Below are positions 27,376 to 36,396 of a stretch of DNA of 64,000 nt, in pieces. Within the stretch, counting starts at the first letter, position 1. Each line of letters opens with the position of its first letter. The notes beneath the pieces are model-generated. The model was not told the origin of the DNA. It made no database searches and saw nothing but the letters and a program-made list of their open reading frames with translations. Position numbers and translations under genes: made by a program. The stretch spans positions 2,593,528-2,657,527 of the forward strand of contig CP099514.1 in assembly GCA_025809375.1 (NCBI GenBank), given 5' to 3'. The DNA comes from Bacillus zhangzhouensis. Lineage in GTDB: Bacteria > Bacillota > Bacilli > Bacillales > Bacillaceae.

Positions 27376-27405
27376 AAAAAACGCCAGAGTGTTCTGGCGT
27401 TTTCT
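27376..27405. terminator. Bidirectional terminator between yutC and lipA
   Basis: AAAACGCCAGA-GTGT-TCTGGCGTTTT, near-perfect stem with A and T tracts. Confidence 0.9.
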
Positions 27406-27408
27406 TTG

Positions 27409-28305
27409 TTACGCTTGCGCCTGACGCTTTTTAGACGCTTCGTTTACTTGTTCATCTGCATGGTAGGAAGAGCGCACAAGCGGCCCAGCTTCACAGTGGC
27501 TAAAGCCTTTTGACATCGCAATTTCCTTCAGCTCTGCAAACTCATCCGGATGGTAGTATTTTTGAACTTTCAAATGCTTTTTCGAAGGCTGTAAGTACTG
27601 GCCAATCGCCATAATATCTACGTTATTGGCAAGAAGATCATCCATGACTTCAATGATTTCTTCCTTCGTTTCACCGAGTCCAATCATAATGCTTGATTTT
27701 GTTGGAATGTCCGGCTGCATTTCTTTTGCACGACGCAAGAATTCTAATGAGCGATCATATGTAGCACGCGCACGAACTCTTGGTGTTAATCTGCGAACTG
27801 TTTCAATGTTGTGATTTAAAATGTCAGGACGAGTGTCCATTAACGTCTTCAAGTTATCATAATTACCGCCCATGTCTGAAGGGAGAACTTCAATTGTCGT
27901 GAATGGGCTTTTTCTTCTAATAGCACGAACGGTTTCTGCAAACACACCTGCGCCGCCATCCTTTTGATCATCCCTTGCAACCGCTGTTATAACAGCGTGC
28001 TTTAAGTTCATTAAGGCTACTGAATCTGCCACGCGTTCTGGCTCTTGCAGATCAAGCTCAGTTGGAAGTCCAGTTTTCACCGCACAGAAACGGCACGCGC
28101 GCGTACAAACAGATCCAAGGATCATAAATGTAGCGGTCCTTCTCACTGCCCAGCATTCATGAATATTCGGACATTTTGCTTCCTCACAAACGGTATGCAG
28201 GTTGTTTTCCCGCATCATTTTCTTCAAACCGGTATAGTTTTCATTCGTATTCAACTTAATTTTAAGCCAGTCCGGTTTTCTTACGTGCTCTTCCTTCTTT
28301 GCCAA
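27409..28305 (-). CDS. lipA: Lipoyl synthase, radical SAM
   Basis: Inserts sulfur atoms at C6 and C8 of protein-bound octanoyl groups, including on GcvH encoded at 56.7 kb. The 298-residue protein has both cluster motifs: auxiliary cluster cysteines 40, 45 and 51 ([12 protein letters not shown]) and radical SAM cysteines 67, 71 and 74 (CTRACRFC). The TTG at 28305 lies nine bases after TGGAG and gives the B. subtilis length; ATGs at 28320 and nearby fall in the ribosome site. Single gene, converging with yutC. Confidence 0.95.
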   Translation of the reverse strand: MAKKEEHVRKPDWLKIKLNTNENYTGLKKMMRENNLHTVCEEAKCPNIHECWAVRRTATFMILGSVCTRACRFCAVKTGLPTELDLQEPERVADSVALMNLKHAVITAVARDDQKDGGAGVFAETVRAIRRKSPFTTIEVLPSDMGGNYDNLKTLMDTRPDILNHNIETVRRLTPRVRARATYDRSLEFLRRAKEMQPDIPTKSSIMIGLGETKEEIIEVMDDLLANNVDIMAIGQYLQPSKKHLKVQKYYHPDEFAELKEIAMSKGFSHCEAGPLVRSSYHADEQVNEASKKRQAQA

Positions 28306-28595
28306 TTCCATCATCTCCATATGAATTCATTAAAGGTGCATCTACAAAAATCTTTCTGCTATATACGATGGATGCAGCTAAGAAGCTGCAAAAAATTGAA
28401 TCTTCGGCCTAAAGCCTTTTCTTTAGACACTTTAACATAGTACAGATTGAACAACAAGGGAATGAGCTGCAAAAATACCCAAAAGCCTCCTAAAAAAACA
28501 GAAGAAAATTACTAACATTTTCTTCTTATGAAATAGAATGATCTAACCACACTAAACAGTAGAAGGCGATGCTCGAGGAAAGGAGATGGACGTTT

Positions 28596-29579
28596 GTGAA
28601 AATGGTTTTAGCCATCATGATTGCTCTTTCAATGTTCCCTTTACCTGTTCATGCAAAAGGGACGGGGAAGCAGCCAGATGAATTGAAACAAAGAATGGCC
28701 CTTTATGAAAAAGTCTCCATCACAACACAGGTTCCATGGTATGTACTTGCTGCAGTTGATCAGTATGAACACAATATTCGAAAAAGCAGAAGAGATTTAC
28801 CGAAACAAAAAGGTGTCATTGGCATCTACATTCCCCGGGAAATGTGGATTGGACCAGAAAACCCGAATAAACAGGATACCTCTCCTTTAAGCATTAAAGT
28901 GTTTGACGGAATTGGGCTTGATGGAAATGGAGATGGAGAAGCGGACAGCGATGACGATGAGGATGTATTATACACGTTTGCTCAATACTTGCTTCACTAC
29001 GGCAGCAGCATTGATCAATTAAAAATTGGTTTATGGGACTATTATGGACGTGATCAAACGGTTGGAATCATTTCATCTTTTATGAAACTGTATAAGCACT
29101 ACGGCCATCTTGATCTTGGAAAGCATGCTTTTCCTCTTCCGGTTGGAGCTGACTACAGCTACCGGAGTACATGGGGAGATGCGAGAGGCTTTGGAGGAAG
29201 AAGAATTCATGAGGGAACCGATTTATTTGCCCATTATGGACTTCCCGTTCGTGCGACATCGTATGGCGTGATTGAAATGAAAGGCTGGAACCGCTTTGGC
29301 GGCTGGCGGATAGGCATTCGAGATATTCATAATCATTATCATTACTTTGCTCACTTAAATGGCTTTGCGAAAGGCCTCAAGACAGGTCAAATTGTTGAAC
29401 CTGGCCAGGTGATTGGATCTGTCGGAAGCTCCGGTTACGGTCCTCCAGGCACCGCAGGAAAGTTTCCGCCGCATCTTCACTACGGCATGTACAAAGACAA
29501 CGGCAGAACTGAATGGTCATTTGACCCATACCCTCATTTGAGGGCGTGGGAAAGAGCTGAACGGAAACGAAAATCGTAA
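28596..29579 (+). CDS. lytH: LytH, spore cortex L-alanyl-D-glutamate peptidase, M23 family
   Basis: An exported zinc peptidase of about 327 residues. Signal peptide MKMVLAIMIALSMFPLPVHA, then a family-specific region, then an M23 domain with zinc ligands in HEGTDLFAHYGLPV and HLHYGM and the structural GSVGSSG. In B. subtilis LytH (YunA) trims stem peptides to single L-alanine in the spore cortex late in sporulation. The GTG at 28596 is ten bases after AAAGGAG; the upstream frame from 28569 covers that site. Its native downstream terminator has been split by the IS element at 29606. Confidence 0.9.
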   Translation: MKMVLAIMIALSMFPLPVHAKGTGKQPDELKQRMALYEKVSITTQVPWYVLAAVDQYEHNIRKSRRDLPKQKGVIGIYIPREMWIGPENPNKQDTSPLSIKVFDGIGLDGNGDGEADSDDDEDVLYTFAQYLLHYGSSIDQLKIGLWDYYGRDQTVGIISSFMKLYKHYGHLDLGKHAFPLPVGADYSYRSTWGDARGFGGRRIHEGTDLFAHYGLPVRATSYGVIEMKGWNRFGGWRIGIRDIHNHYHYFAHLNGFAKGLKTGQIVEPGQVIGSVGSSGYGPPGTAGKFPPHLHYGMYKDNGRTEWSFDPYPHLRAWERAERKRKS

Positions 29580-29585
29580 AAAAAC

Positions 29586-29605
29586 AGCCCAATCCTTGTT
29601 GGGCT
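29586..29605. repeat. Left copy of 20-bp target duplication of the IS element
   Basis: AGCCCAATCCTTGTTGGGCT, itself a hairpin (AGCCCAA/TTGGGCT). It is repeated exactly at 31154-31173 on the other side of the element. Confidence 0.9.
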
Positions 29606-29606
29606 C

Positions 29607-29646
29607 AGATTGTAGAGAAACTCATGTTTTTCTACAATCTTTTTTA
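29607..29646 (+). terminator. Inward terminator at the IS left end, now terminating lytH
   Basis: AGATTGTAGA and TCTACAATCT form a perfect ten-base stem, followed by TTTTTT. It lies within the left terminal repeat of the element. Confidence 0.85.
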
Positions 29647-29680
29647 ATTCCATCTTAATTATGATGGATGAGATTTAATG

Positions 29681-29725
29681 AAAAAGGCCTCCCACACACC
29701 TAGCCTAGCTTCGCTAGGTGTGTGG
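29681..29725 (-). terminator. Terminator of the transposase gene
   Basis: CCACACACCTAGC...GCTAGGTGTGTGG, a perfect 13-base stem containing the transposase stop codon, followed by GAGGCCTTTTT on the minus strand. Confidence 0.85.
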
Positions 29726-31052
29726 CAATCTTCTTCATGTTCTGGCAGGCAGCTGTGAGAAGCACTTGCTCACTCACATTTTGTTTTCCCCTCAACCGGC
29801 AGTAGCGAAGCCCATGCAGTTGTTTTGAATCTGCAAAGCTTCGCTCTATTTTTTCTTTTCTTTTTTGATATAGCTCTTTTCCAAAGGCAGACAGACGATT
29901 TTGTCTGATCTTTTCTTTATGTTCCTCCCATACATGTCTTGAGATCACTTTTTGATGATTTTTCGATCTTGTACAGTTCTCAAGGAAAGGACACGATACG
30001 CATTTTTTAGTGTCTGATTTGTAGAATCTATAACCTTTTCGATCAGTTGTTGTATATAATAGCTTCTCACCATTTGGGCATATGTAATGATCATGTTCAG
30101 AATCATACTGGAATTTCCACTTCTCGAATAATCCTCTTGTTGGATGAAAGCGTCTATGTGCAATGACACCAAAAATATGACGATCAGATAAACCTTTACA
30201 GATGGGCGTTGTCAAATAACCAGAATCAAGGGCAACAGCTTCTACTTGAAAACCAAATCGGGCGATTTGGTGATCCAATCGTTCAAGATATGGAACGGAA
30301 TCATGGACATTGCCGGGCGTAACATGGGCATCCGTGATGATATTGAACTTCATATCGGTTGTACGATGGTCCAGGTAGAAAAATCCTTCCGGTTTATTTT
30401 CACGATAAAGATAGCCACTTTCAGGATCAGTCTTACTTTGACGGATGTTTTTTTCTGTTTTCACCTCCTCCTTTATCTTTAAGGGCTTTTTTCCGTGTGC
30501 CACCCGATCTTCTTGGATCGCTTCTTCTAAATGATTTATATAGTTCTGAGTATCTTGTTCAATCGTTTTTCTCGTATATTTATGTTTATTGGCATTGGCT
30601 TTAAGATGAGTGGAATCAGTAAAAAGAACGCGGCCTCCTACCATATCATGATTGATGGCTTGGAGCACAATTTCATCAAAAATATCTTGAAAAATCGTTG
30701 TATCTTTGAAGCGAGTCCGACGATTCCAGCTAATGGTCGAGTGATGAGGAACGGGGTCATTGATGTTCAAACCTAAAAACCATCTATACGCCATGTTATA
30801 GTAAATTTCTTTTTCGAGTTGTCTTTCAGAACGGATACCGTACAGGTATCCGATAAACATCATTTTGAACAAAATAAGTGGATCAAGTGAAGGACGACCT
30901 TTATTCTCGCTATAATATGGTTTTACTTTATCTACGATAAATGAAAAATCAATGTACTGATCAATTTTACGAAGCAGGTGATCCTCTTCGACCAGTTGAT
31001 CTAGCAATACAAATTCGGCTTCGTGCTGAGAAGAATGTCTAGTGTGGAACAT
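29700..31052 (-). CDS. IS1182-family transposase (DDE)
   Basis: A 450-residue DDE transposase beginning MFHTRHSSQHEAEFVLLDQL. The N-terminal part resembles the DUF772 domain (KGRPSLDPLILFKMMFIGYL); DDE residues are likely Asp in FTDSTHLKANAN, Asp in VALDSGY, and Glu in IERSFADSKQLHGLRYCR. A cysteine cluster (CVSCPFLENC) lies near the C-terminus as in this family. The ATG at 31052 has AAGGAAGG upstream. The frame is intact with no stop or shift, so it is probably functional. Confidence 0.92.
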   Translation of the reverse strand: MFHTRHSSQHEAEFVLLDQLVEEDHLLRKIDQYIDFSFIVDKVKPYYSENKGRPSLDPLILFKMMFIGYLYGIRSERQLEKEIYYNMAYRWFLGLNINDPVPHHSTISWNRRTRFKDTTIFQDIFDEIVLQAINHDMVGGRVLFTDSTHLKANANKHKYTRKTIEQDTQNYINHLEEAIQEDRVAHGKKPLKIKEEVKTEKNIRQSKTDPESGYLYRENKPEGFFYLDHRTTDMKFNIITDAHVTPGNVHDSVPYLERLDHQIARFGFQVEAVALDSGYLTTPICKGLSDRHIFGVIAHRRFHPTRGLFEKWKFQYDSEHDHYICPNGEKLLYTTTDRKGYRFYKSDTKKCVSCPFLENCTRSKNHQKVISRHVWEEHKEKIRQNRLSAFGKELYQKRKEKIERSFADSKQLHGLRYCRLRGKQNVSEQVLLTAACQNMKKIATHLAKLG

Positions 31053-31117
31053 GAGAAAAACACCTTCCTTTAATATGCTTTTCTCTATTATAAAGAAAGG
31101 GAATGGAAACTTTAAGG

Positions 31118-31150
31118 AAAAAATAAAGCTGTCGAGATTTTCTCGACAGC
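31118..31150 (-). terminator. Inward terminator at the IS right end, now terminating yunB
   Basis: On the minus strand GCTGTCGAGA-AAA-TCTCGACAGC is followed by TTTATTTTTT. It overlaps the right terminal inverted repeat. Confidence 0.85.
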
Positions 31151-31153
31151 CTG

Positions 31154-31173
31154 AGCCCAATCCTTGTTGGGCT
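31154..31173. repeat. Right copy of 20-bp target duplication of the IS element
   Basis: Identical to 29586-29605. Joining the two flanks restores CAGCCCAATCC..GGGCTG, a hairpin that on the yunB strand would be followed by TTTTTTT, i.e. the original yunB terminator. Confidence 0.9.
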
Positions 31174-31174
31174 G

Positions 31175-31936
31175 TTATTCCTTTTTCTCTGGGAGAACAA
31201 TTGATGGAGCGCCTGAGTTTGTTCCGCTGCCGTTATAATAATCTGGTACGTCTCCTTGTACGGCTTGTATGGAGACAGGAACAGAGTTTTTGATTGCGAT
31301 TGTGTCAGAGGCAAATGGGATAATGACTCTTACCTTGACCTCGATCAGAACACTAATATCAATCAAGGCATTGTTGATGCCATAAGGCTTAATGTTTTTT
31401 TCAACGTCCGTATGCGGATCACCAATCACACTAAAGCGTACAGGCACCTTTGGTCCTAAGTTGGCGATGAGTGCATTTCCAGACACTTGCCCAAGCGGAA
31501 TGTTATATATAATGCCGTCATGTCCATCAGTTTGATCCTTTAATGCTTCTTTTGCCTCTTTTTGAAAGTTCCCCTTTTCTATGTTCTCTAAATTTTTTTG
31601 AAGATGACGTGACAGATCAGCCATTGCTTTTGATGTTGCTTGCGCATTAAAATCGATGGTCGTCACTTTTCCGTTCTCACTTGTATTCATCACCACCATA
31701 TCCTTCATATTCTCCTGATCGTCTGCAAAATCTTGAACTGAATATTGTATAAGGTGATTGGCGATGCGTTCTGTTTCTAGTTCAGCAATGTGAATAAGGG
31801 TTGGTTTAATTGATCGATTGATAAACAATAAACTAATCACGGTTGAGAGCACAAAGAATAAGATCGCAAGCAGCATGACGTAACGAAATGGCAAAGGGCC
31901 CTTCTTGTAGGGGCGATAACGGCGGTTCATTCTCAA
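31175..31936 (-). CDS. yunB: YunB, sporulation protein
   Basis: A 253-residue membrane-anchored protein: basic N-terminus, one transmembrane helix at about 20-42 (VMLLAILFFVLSTVISLLFI), then an extracytoplasmic domain. B. subtilis YunB is a sigma-E-dependent protein needed for efficient sporulation. The C-terminal 50 residues are a low-complexity tail. TTG start at 31936, eight bases after AAGGGGGG; the ATG two codons on is an alternative. Its native terminator was cut off from its T run by the IS insertion; the IS right end now supplies one. Confidence 0.85.
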   Translation of the reverse strand: MRMNRRYRPYKKGPLPFRYVMLLAILFFVLSTVISLLFINRSIKPTLIHIAELETERIANHLIQYSVQDFADDQENMKDMVVMNTSENGKVTTIDFNAQATSKAMADLSRHLQKNLENIEKGNFQKEAKEALKDQTDGHDGIIYNIPLGQVSGNALIANLGPKVPVRFSVIGDPHTDVEKNIKPYGINNALIDISVLIEVKVRVIIPFASDTIAIKNSVPVSIQAVQGDVPDYYNGSGTNSGAPSIVLPEKKE

Positions 31937-32005
31937 TAAAAAATCCCCCCTTCTCCATTACATGTGTATGCAGACAGGCGGGGGGATAGGAATCATCTTT
32001 CTATT

Positions 32006-32308
32006 TTATTTCACCATTTTTAATAATGCGTCTCTTCCAATTGTTCCAGCTGAGATGCCCAGCGCTTCTGCGGCATATGTCACAGATTCTAAAGGAGCAT
32101 CGAGCAATTGCTCAATGGTTCTTACACCAACTGCTCTTCCTGCAATAATTCCTCTATCTGCAAGTTTTTCATTCAAGAGCCCAACATCAAGTGCACCGCA
32201 CATGATATACCCATATTCATTTGTTACTGCCATGAAATTTGTCTTCGGCAGCTTGACGGTGACCGCTGTAAAGGAATGGCCATCAATTGTAATAGGTGTT
32301 AAATTCAC
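32006..32308 (-). CDS. yunC: YunC, DUF1805 protein
   Basis: A 100-residue protein of the DUF1805 family with the core NEYGYIMCGALDVGLLN and GIIAGRAVGVRTIEQLL. Structures of the family show a small alpha/beta fold; no function is established. GTG at 32308 is five bases after AAGGG. It lies between yunD and yunB in the same direction. Confidence 0.88.
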   Translation of the reverse strand: MNLTPITIDGHSFTAVTVKLPKTNFMAVTNEYGYIMCGALDVGLLNEKLADRGIIAGRAVGVRTIEQLLDAPLESVTYAAEALGISAGTIGRDALLKMVK

Positions 32309-32378
32309 CAAATCCCTTCACTCCTCTCATCACAATCTATGTGAAAAGAGGGCGCGTGTTGTTAGGCTGAAGCGGATT

Positions 32379-33752
32379 TCATGTTGCTTCCTTCAAACGC
32401 CATGTCAGAACATCACGTAAAAATTCAGGCATGAAATATTCAATGTGTTCGTGATCACGGATATGAGGAAAAAGAGAGCCTAATGTATACATATCAACTG
32501 TACCAACTGTATAGGAGGCATCCTTTTCGATCAATTGACCATGTACAAAGACATCCTTCACCCGTTTGGCCTCGCCTTCTTCTAATGTATAGGTGAGTCC
32601 GCTGTATAACATTTTCCCCATCAGCTCACCTCTAAAGCCGAAACCTTTGATACGCAGCTGTTCCATTTTTTCTTCACAGGCCCGCCGAACCGTTTCGATG
32701 AGCTGTTGACCGGTAAGTGTCACCCGAATGGGATTAATGGGATGCGGACATATCCGGTGGATTTCTTCTCTTGTGACGATCCCTGCCTCTAATGAACCAA
32801 GCACCATACCTGCATTCATCATGCCAATATCTGCTCCACACCAATCTTTTATGGCATCTGTTAAGAGCTGCGGAAGCGGAGAATCTTCGAACCACTTCGT
32901 TTCTAGCTTCGACTGAATCGTTGTCACTTTTTCTTGCATGAGTGCTTTCGCTCTTTTTTCAGCCTGCTGTAAGGTGGAAATGGCTTCATCTGATTCATTG
33001 ATGAGCTGATCCACTGACTGCACTGTCGCTTTTTTATCAATCAACTTTTTGCGCGCTGTATCGATCGTCAGCTCGACGCAGCCAATATAATGCCCATACT
33101 TTTCAGCGCATGCAAGCAGCACCCCGTTGTCCATTTCACCTTGTTCTAACAAATGATGCGTGTGCGAGCCTAGAATGATATCGATTTCAGGAAAGTCACG
33201 GGCGACCTCCCGATCATGGATGATACCGAGATGGGATAAAAGCACTATGACATCTGCCTGTCCCTTCACTTCCTGCAACATCGCTCGTATGCTGTCAAAC
33301 GGATCAGTAATGTTCCAGCCCAGCTTTTCATATACAGGTGTATACGCAATGGTCACGCCTAAGAGACAGAGCTTCAGTCCGTTTTCCATTGTGATCATAT
33401 GATAGGGCTTTGCCCATGATGGTCTTTTGTCTTTCTCAAATAGATTAGACAGGACCACTGGAAATTGTGCATTCTCATACAAGTGATCCAGCTGATCATG
33501 AGGCAGCGTAATGCCCTCATTATTCCCAATTGTGACTCCATCATAGCCAAGCTGATTGAGGAGCTTGACGTTTATCTTTCCATAATCAGCTTCAGATACG
33601 AGGTTCACTCGATCCATATGGTCGCCAATATCAAACAAGAGCATCTGATCGTGAACTTGACGCTTTTCTTCAATATAAGCTGCAATTTTTGGCCAGTTCT
33701 CAAAGTGGCTGTGCAAGTCGTTTGTATGATATAACCATAGCTTCTGCAGCAT
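32379..33752 (-). CDS. yunD: YunD, 5'-nucleotidase/UshA-type metallophosphoesterase
   Basis: A 457-residue protein with an N-terminal calcineurin-like phosphoesterase domain: HTNDLHSHF (metal ligands), DIGDHMD, TIGNNEG, LLSHLG and GSHTHHL in order, and a C-terminal 5'-nucleotidase substrate domain. No signal peptide is present, so it should act in the cytoplasm, unlike UshA. Likely substrates are nucleotides or cyclic nucleotides. The canonical GNHE metal motif reads GNNEG here, which also occurs in Bacillus homologues. Confidence 0.87.
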   Translation of the reverse strand: MLQKLWLYHTNDLHSHFENWPKIAAYIEEKRQVHDQMLLFDIGDHMDRVNLVSEADYGKINVKLLNQLGYDGVTIGNNEGITLPHDQLDHLYENAQFPVVLSNLFEKDKRPSWAKPYHMITMENGLKLCLLGVTIAYTPVYEKLGWNITDPFDSIRAMLQEVKGQADVIVLLSHLGIIHDREVARDFPEIDIILGSHTHHLLEQGEMDNGVLLACAEKYGHYIGCVELTIDTARKKLIDKKATVQSVDQLINESDEAISTLQQAEKRAKALMQEKVTTIQSKLETKWFEDSPLPQLLTDAIKDWCGADIGMMNAGMVLGSLEAGIVTREEIHRICPHPINPIRVTLTGQQLIETVRRACEEKMEQLRIKGFGFRGELMGKMLYSGLTYTLEEGEAKRVKDVFVHGQLIEKDASYTVGTVDMYTLGSLFPHIRDHEHIEYFMPEFLRDVLTWRLKEAT

Positions 33753-33819
33753 GTTGATCTCTCCCTCAAGTTGTCACTGAACCGTCTCATTCAGGTTGAA
33801 AGCTTCAGTCAGCTCTCGT

Positions 33820-34671
33820 TTAATTAAATAAATCTAACTGCTTTGGAGACAGGCTTGAATACGTGATATCCAGCAAATCAATCATCTGCTGACCATTTGC
33901 CGCTGCATCTCCGCCGGAGTTATTATTAAACACGACATAGATATCTTTCGATTGCTGATGCAGGATGTCGAGATTCTTTTTCCACTCTTTCAATTCAGCT
34001 TCATTATATAAATATAAGTATCTCACTTCACGCCAATTTTCATGGTCTGCCGGGTGAAGCCAGCCCTGTTTATTCCTCCCGTGAAATCGGACCAATGTTT
34101 TATCGCGATGTGTAGCTTGTATGACTGCCGGAATGGAGCCTTCCCCGACTTGCGGTTCATCACAGACGGAATGAATCCATCCTTCCTTTTCCATAAAGGA
34201 TAAAGTCTGCTCATAAAATTCCTCTGAAAACCATGTACGGTTTCGGAATTCGAGAGCACATGGAATATCGCCCATCTTCTCCTTACACCATCTTAAATAG
34301 TGAACGTGCTCTTTTTTGCAATCAAACCAAGGTGGAAATTGAAAGAGCACCATGGCCAGTTTCCCTTCACGAATGAGCGGAGTCAGCGAAAGAATAAATG
34401 CATGAAACATATCCTCCTTCGAAGCAAATGGAATCTCGCCCCTTTGATGTCCAGTCATTCCTTGGTATGCTTTCACAACAAATTGAAAGTCATTCGGAGT
34501 ATCTTTTATCCACTTTTCATGATTACGCTCAGGCTGAATCGCATAAAAGCTGGCATCCAGTTCCACAATCGGAAACGTTGACGCGTAGTGAAACAGCTTT
34601 TGCCCGCTGCCGATTTTTGGCGGATAAAGACTGTCATGATCTCCCCAGCCAGTTAATCCGATATAAATCAT
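33820..34671 (-). CDS. yunF: YunF, DUF72 TIM-barrel protein
   Basis: A 283-residue DUF72 protein, starting MIYIGLTGWGDHDSLYPPKI, with the conserved FPIVELDASFYAIQP and CALEFRNRTWF segments and RFHGRNKQGW. DUF72 proteins adopt a TIM barrel related to endonuclease IV-type sugar/nucleic acid enzymes but their activity is unknown. ATG at 34671 follows AAGAGGTGAG. In B. subtilis yunE (permease) lies between yunD and yunF; here it is absent. Confidence 0.87.
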   Translation of the reverse strand: MIYIGLTGWGDHDSLYPPKIGSGQKLFHYASTFPIVELDASFYAIQPERNHEKWIKDTPNDFQFVVKAYQGMTGHQRGEIPFASKEDMFHAFILSLTPLIREGKLAMVLFQFPPWFDCKKEHVHYLRWCKEKMGDIPCALEFRNRTWFSEEFYEQTLSFMEKEGWIHSVCDEPQVGEGSIPAVIQATHRDKTLVRFHGRNKQGWLHPADHENWREVRYLYLYNEAELKEWKKNLDILHQQSKDIYVVFNNNSGGDAAANGQQMIDLLDITYSSLSPKQLDLFN

Positions 34672-34969
34672 GTTTCTCACCTCTTGCCACTCTCATGTAT
34701 AGATGGCTTCCTTATTCGAAGCCTTTGTCTCTTGTGATCCCCATATTTCTGAAAGAAATTCTTCTGTCTACAACATATCATATTTGCTCGTAATTCTGAA
34801 TGAAGATGATTGGCGGCACGTGATTTTATTCTGACGCTCTGTTTGTTTGTTATATTCATTGACAACTTTCTATCTAAAATGATTTTAGCTGATAACATAA
34901 AATGCATATCAGAGATGTTGACAGCAATTGTCCATTTTTTTATTCATCTTCACCAATAAAGGAGATTGA

Positions 34970-36145
34970 GTGGATATGAACAGAGACGATCACCAGTTTG
35001 AACTATTACAAAAAATGGCCAAAAGAATTCGCAGGCCTGTCTATTTGTTTAACGAGCATGGACGTATTCTCTATCCCTCGCACCCCATGATGACGAGCCC
35101 AGAATGGATGCACATTCTCCCCTTTTTTCGAAGCAGGACAACTCATTTTTTTTCGATGATACATGCAAAACAAACCTTTTCCGTCTTTCCGATTGATCTA
35201 AACGAACAAACATGTGATTATCTGGTCATCCTTTCTTTCATTAACCCGCAGAATAAAGCATTGCATGGGATGATTACAAAAGCAGTGAACGACATGTCAA
35301 TGGCGCGCATGAGACAATATGCCGCCCTGCAAACGGCCAAACGTGCTAGAAATGAGAGTTTTCGCAGATGGATAGAGAGGGCATCGTCTTCCCAGCAAGA
35401 TCCCTTACATTTCGCTCAGGCGTTTGGATTAAACGCAGAATGCCGCTATCTATGTATCATCTGTCAGCTTGACCAGCTTAGTGATACCACATGTTTTATA
35501 AAGCAGCAAATGGTTTTAGATCAAGTGATTGATCTGCTCGAAAGTGCACTTCCAAGCTGCCCATTTCCTGCCTTTCTGTTTGTCAAAGAAGATATGGGTG
35601 TTGTATTGATGGAGGAGACTGGCAGTTGGCCGGAGGTTAGCGACAGGCTCAGTTCTTTTTTAAAACAGTTGCAGCTGCTCGTGAAAATGCAAGTGAATCA
35701 CACTATTTCTTTCGGGGTAAGCTTGACAGCCTGCCTAATCCCCCATCTGTCTGAGGGCTACAATGAAGCATTAGAGGCTCTTCAAGCCGGACATCTCTCA
35801 TCACGGACTGAATATATTCAATTTTATCAGTCGAAGGATGTACCAGATTTACTAAGGCTCATTCCAAGAAAGGATATGATCACTTTTCACCAGCTGCACC
35901 TTCACCCGTTATCTGAACCATCACGAATCGATCAAAATCTCCTTCACACCTTATCTGTCTATTTAGAAACCCATTGCCACATTTCAGAAACAGCCAAACG
36001 ATTGTCTATTCATCGCAACACGGTCATTTATCGTCTCGAGAAGTGTGAAGAATTGCTTCGGATCAGCTTAAAAGATCCTGACGCAACATTGCGGCTGCGC
36101 TTAGCCTTCCGTATTCAAATGTTTCTCTCATCCCATCCAGATTGA
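34970..36145 (+). CDS. pucR: PucR-family transcriptional regulator without adjacent purine genes
   Basis: A 391-residue regulator. The C-terminal helix-turn-helix (CHISETAKRLSIHRNTVIYR, about residues 340-360) and the preceding GGDEF-like region (NHTISFGVSLTACL) place it in the PucR/CdaR family, like AdeR. It sits where B. subtilis has pucR, the regulator of purine catabolism, but shares only family features as far as I can judge, and no pucABCDE, pucFGHI or pucJKLM gene follows. GTG at 34970 is five bases after AAAGGAG; the ATG at 34976 is the alternative. The symbol is positional. Confidence 0.62.
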   Translation: MDMNRDDHQFELLQKMAKRIRRPVYLFNEHGRILYPSHPMMTSPEWMHILPFFRSRTTHFFSMIHAKQTFSVFPIDLNEQTCDYLVILSFINPQNKALHGMITKAVNDMSMARMRQYAALQTAKRARNESFRRWIERASSSQQDPLHFAQAFGLNAECRYLCIICQLDQLSDTTCFIKQQMVLDQVIDLLESALPSCPFPAFLFVKEDMGVVLMEETGSWPEVSDRLSSFLKQLQLLVKMQVNHTISFGVSLTACLIPHLSEGYNEALEALQAGHLSSRTEYIQFYQSKDVPDLLRLIPRKDMITFHQLHLHPLSEPSRIDQNLLHTLSVYLETHCHISETAKRLSIHRNTVIYRLEKCEELLRISLKDPDATLRLRLAFRIQMFLSSHPD

Positions 36146-36209
36146 ATTTTTTCTTCCGAATCTTCATATTGTTTGGAGGAGAAAAGTGAGACTCGGGGAG
36201 GGATGACAA

Positions 36210-36387
36210 ATGGATGATGAGCACCGCCACATCCAGCAGCCCATTCGAAAGAACATCGCGGGTGCCGCCGACTTAGGTCCGCGCGATGTCCTTTCGAGAT
36301 ATAGAGAACCCAGATATGTTCATACCCCCTAAAACCGATCCCGTAACAATCCCCTCCAAGAAAAAATACCCGCCCATGGCGAGTTAA
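36210..36387 (+). pseudogene. 5' remnant of an oxalate decarboxylase gene (OxdC/OxdD-like)
   Basis: A good ribosome site (GGGGAGGG) and ATG at 36210 open a frame reading IQQPIRKNIAGAADLGPRDV then SRYREPR; a one-base shift near 36314 continues DMFIPPKTDPVTIPSKKKY and stops at 36385-36387. Oxalate decarboxylases begin with PQPIRG..GA...GPRN....NPDM-L-PP-TD-GT-PN, which fits both frames in order. The two cupin domains, about 330 codons, are missing. It lies between pucR and bsn. Confidence 0.65.
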
Positions 36388-36396
36388 GGTATAACG

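Larger units (their letters stand above)
29606..31153 (-). mobile_element. IS1182-family insertion sequence, 1548 bp, complete
   Basis: Bounded by an exact 20-bp target duplication. Terminal inverted repeats start with CAG: left CAGATTGTAGAGAAACTC and right (complement) CAGGCTGTCGAGAAAATC match at 14 of 18 positions. It contains a single full-length transposase on the minus strand. Both ends carry inward-facing hairpins with T runs (29607-29646 on the plus strand, 31118-31150 on the minus strand). The target is the terminator hairpin between lytH and yunB. The intact frame and exact duplication suggest a recent insertion. Confidence 0.92.

Noticed and set aside
34677-34907. Minus-strand 76-codon ORF upstream of yunF
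   Set aside because: Basic, low-complexity content without ribosome site; more likely the leader region of yunF and the pucR-like gene.
36227-36295. Inverted repeat as a CRISPR repeat or terminator
   Set aside because: A single imperfect palindrome inside a decayed coding region, without T run or repetition. No CRISPR array is seen anywhere in the window.
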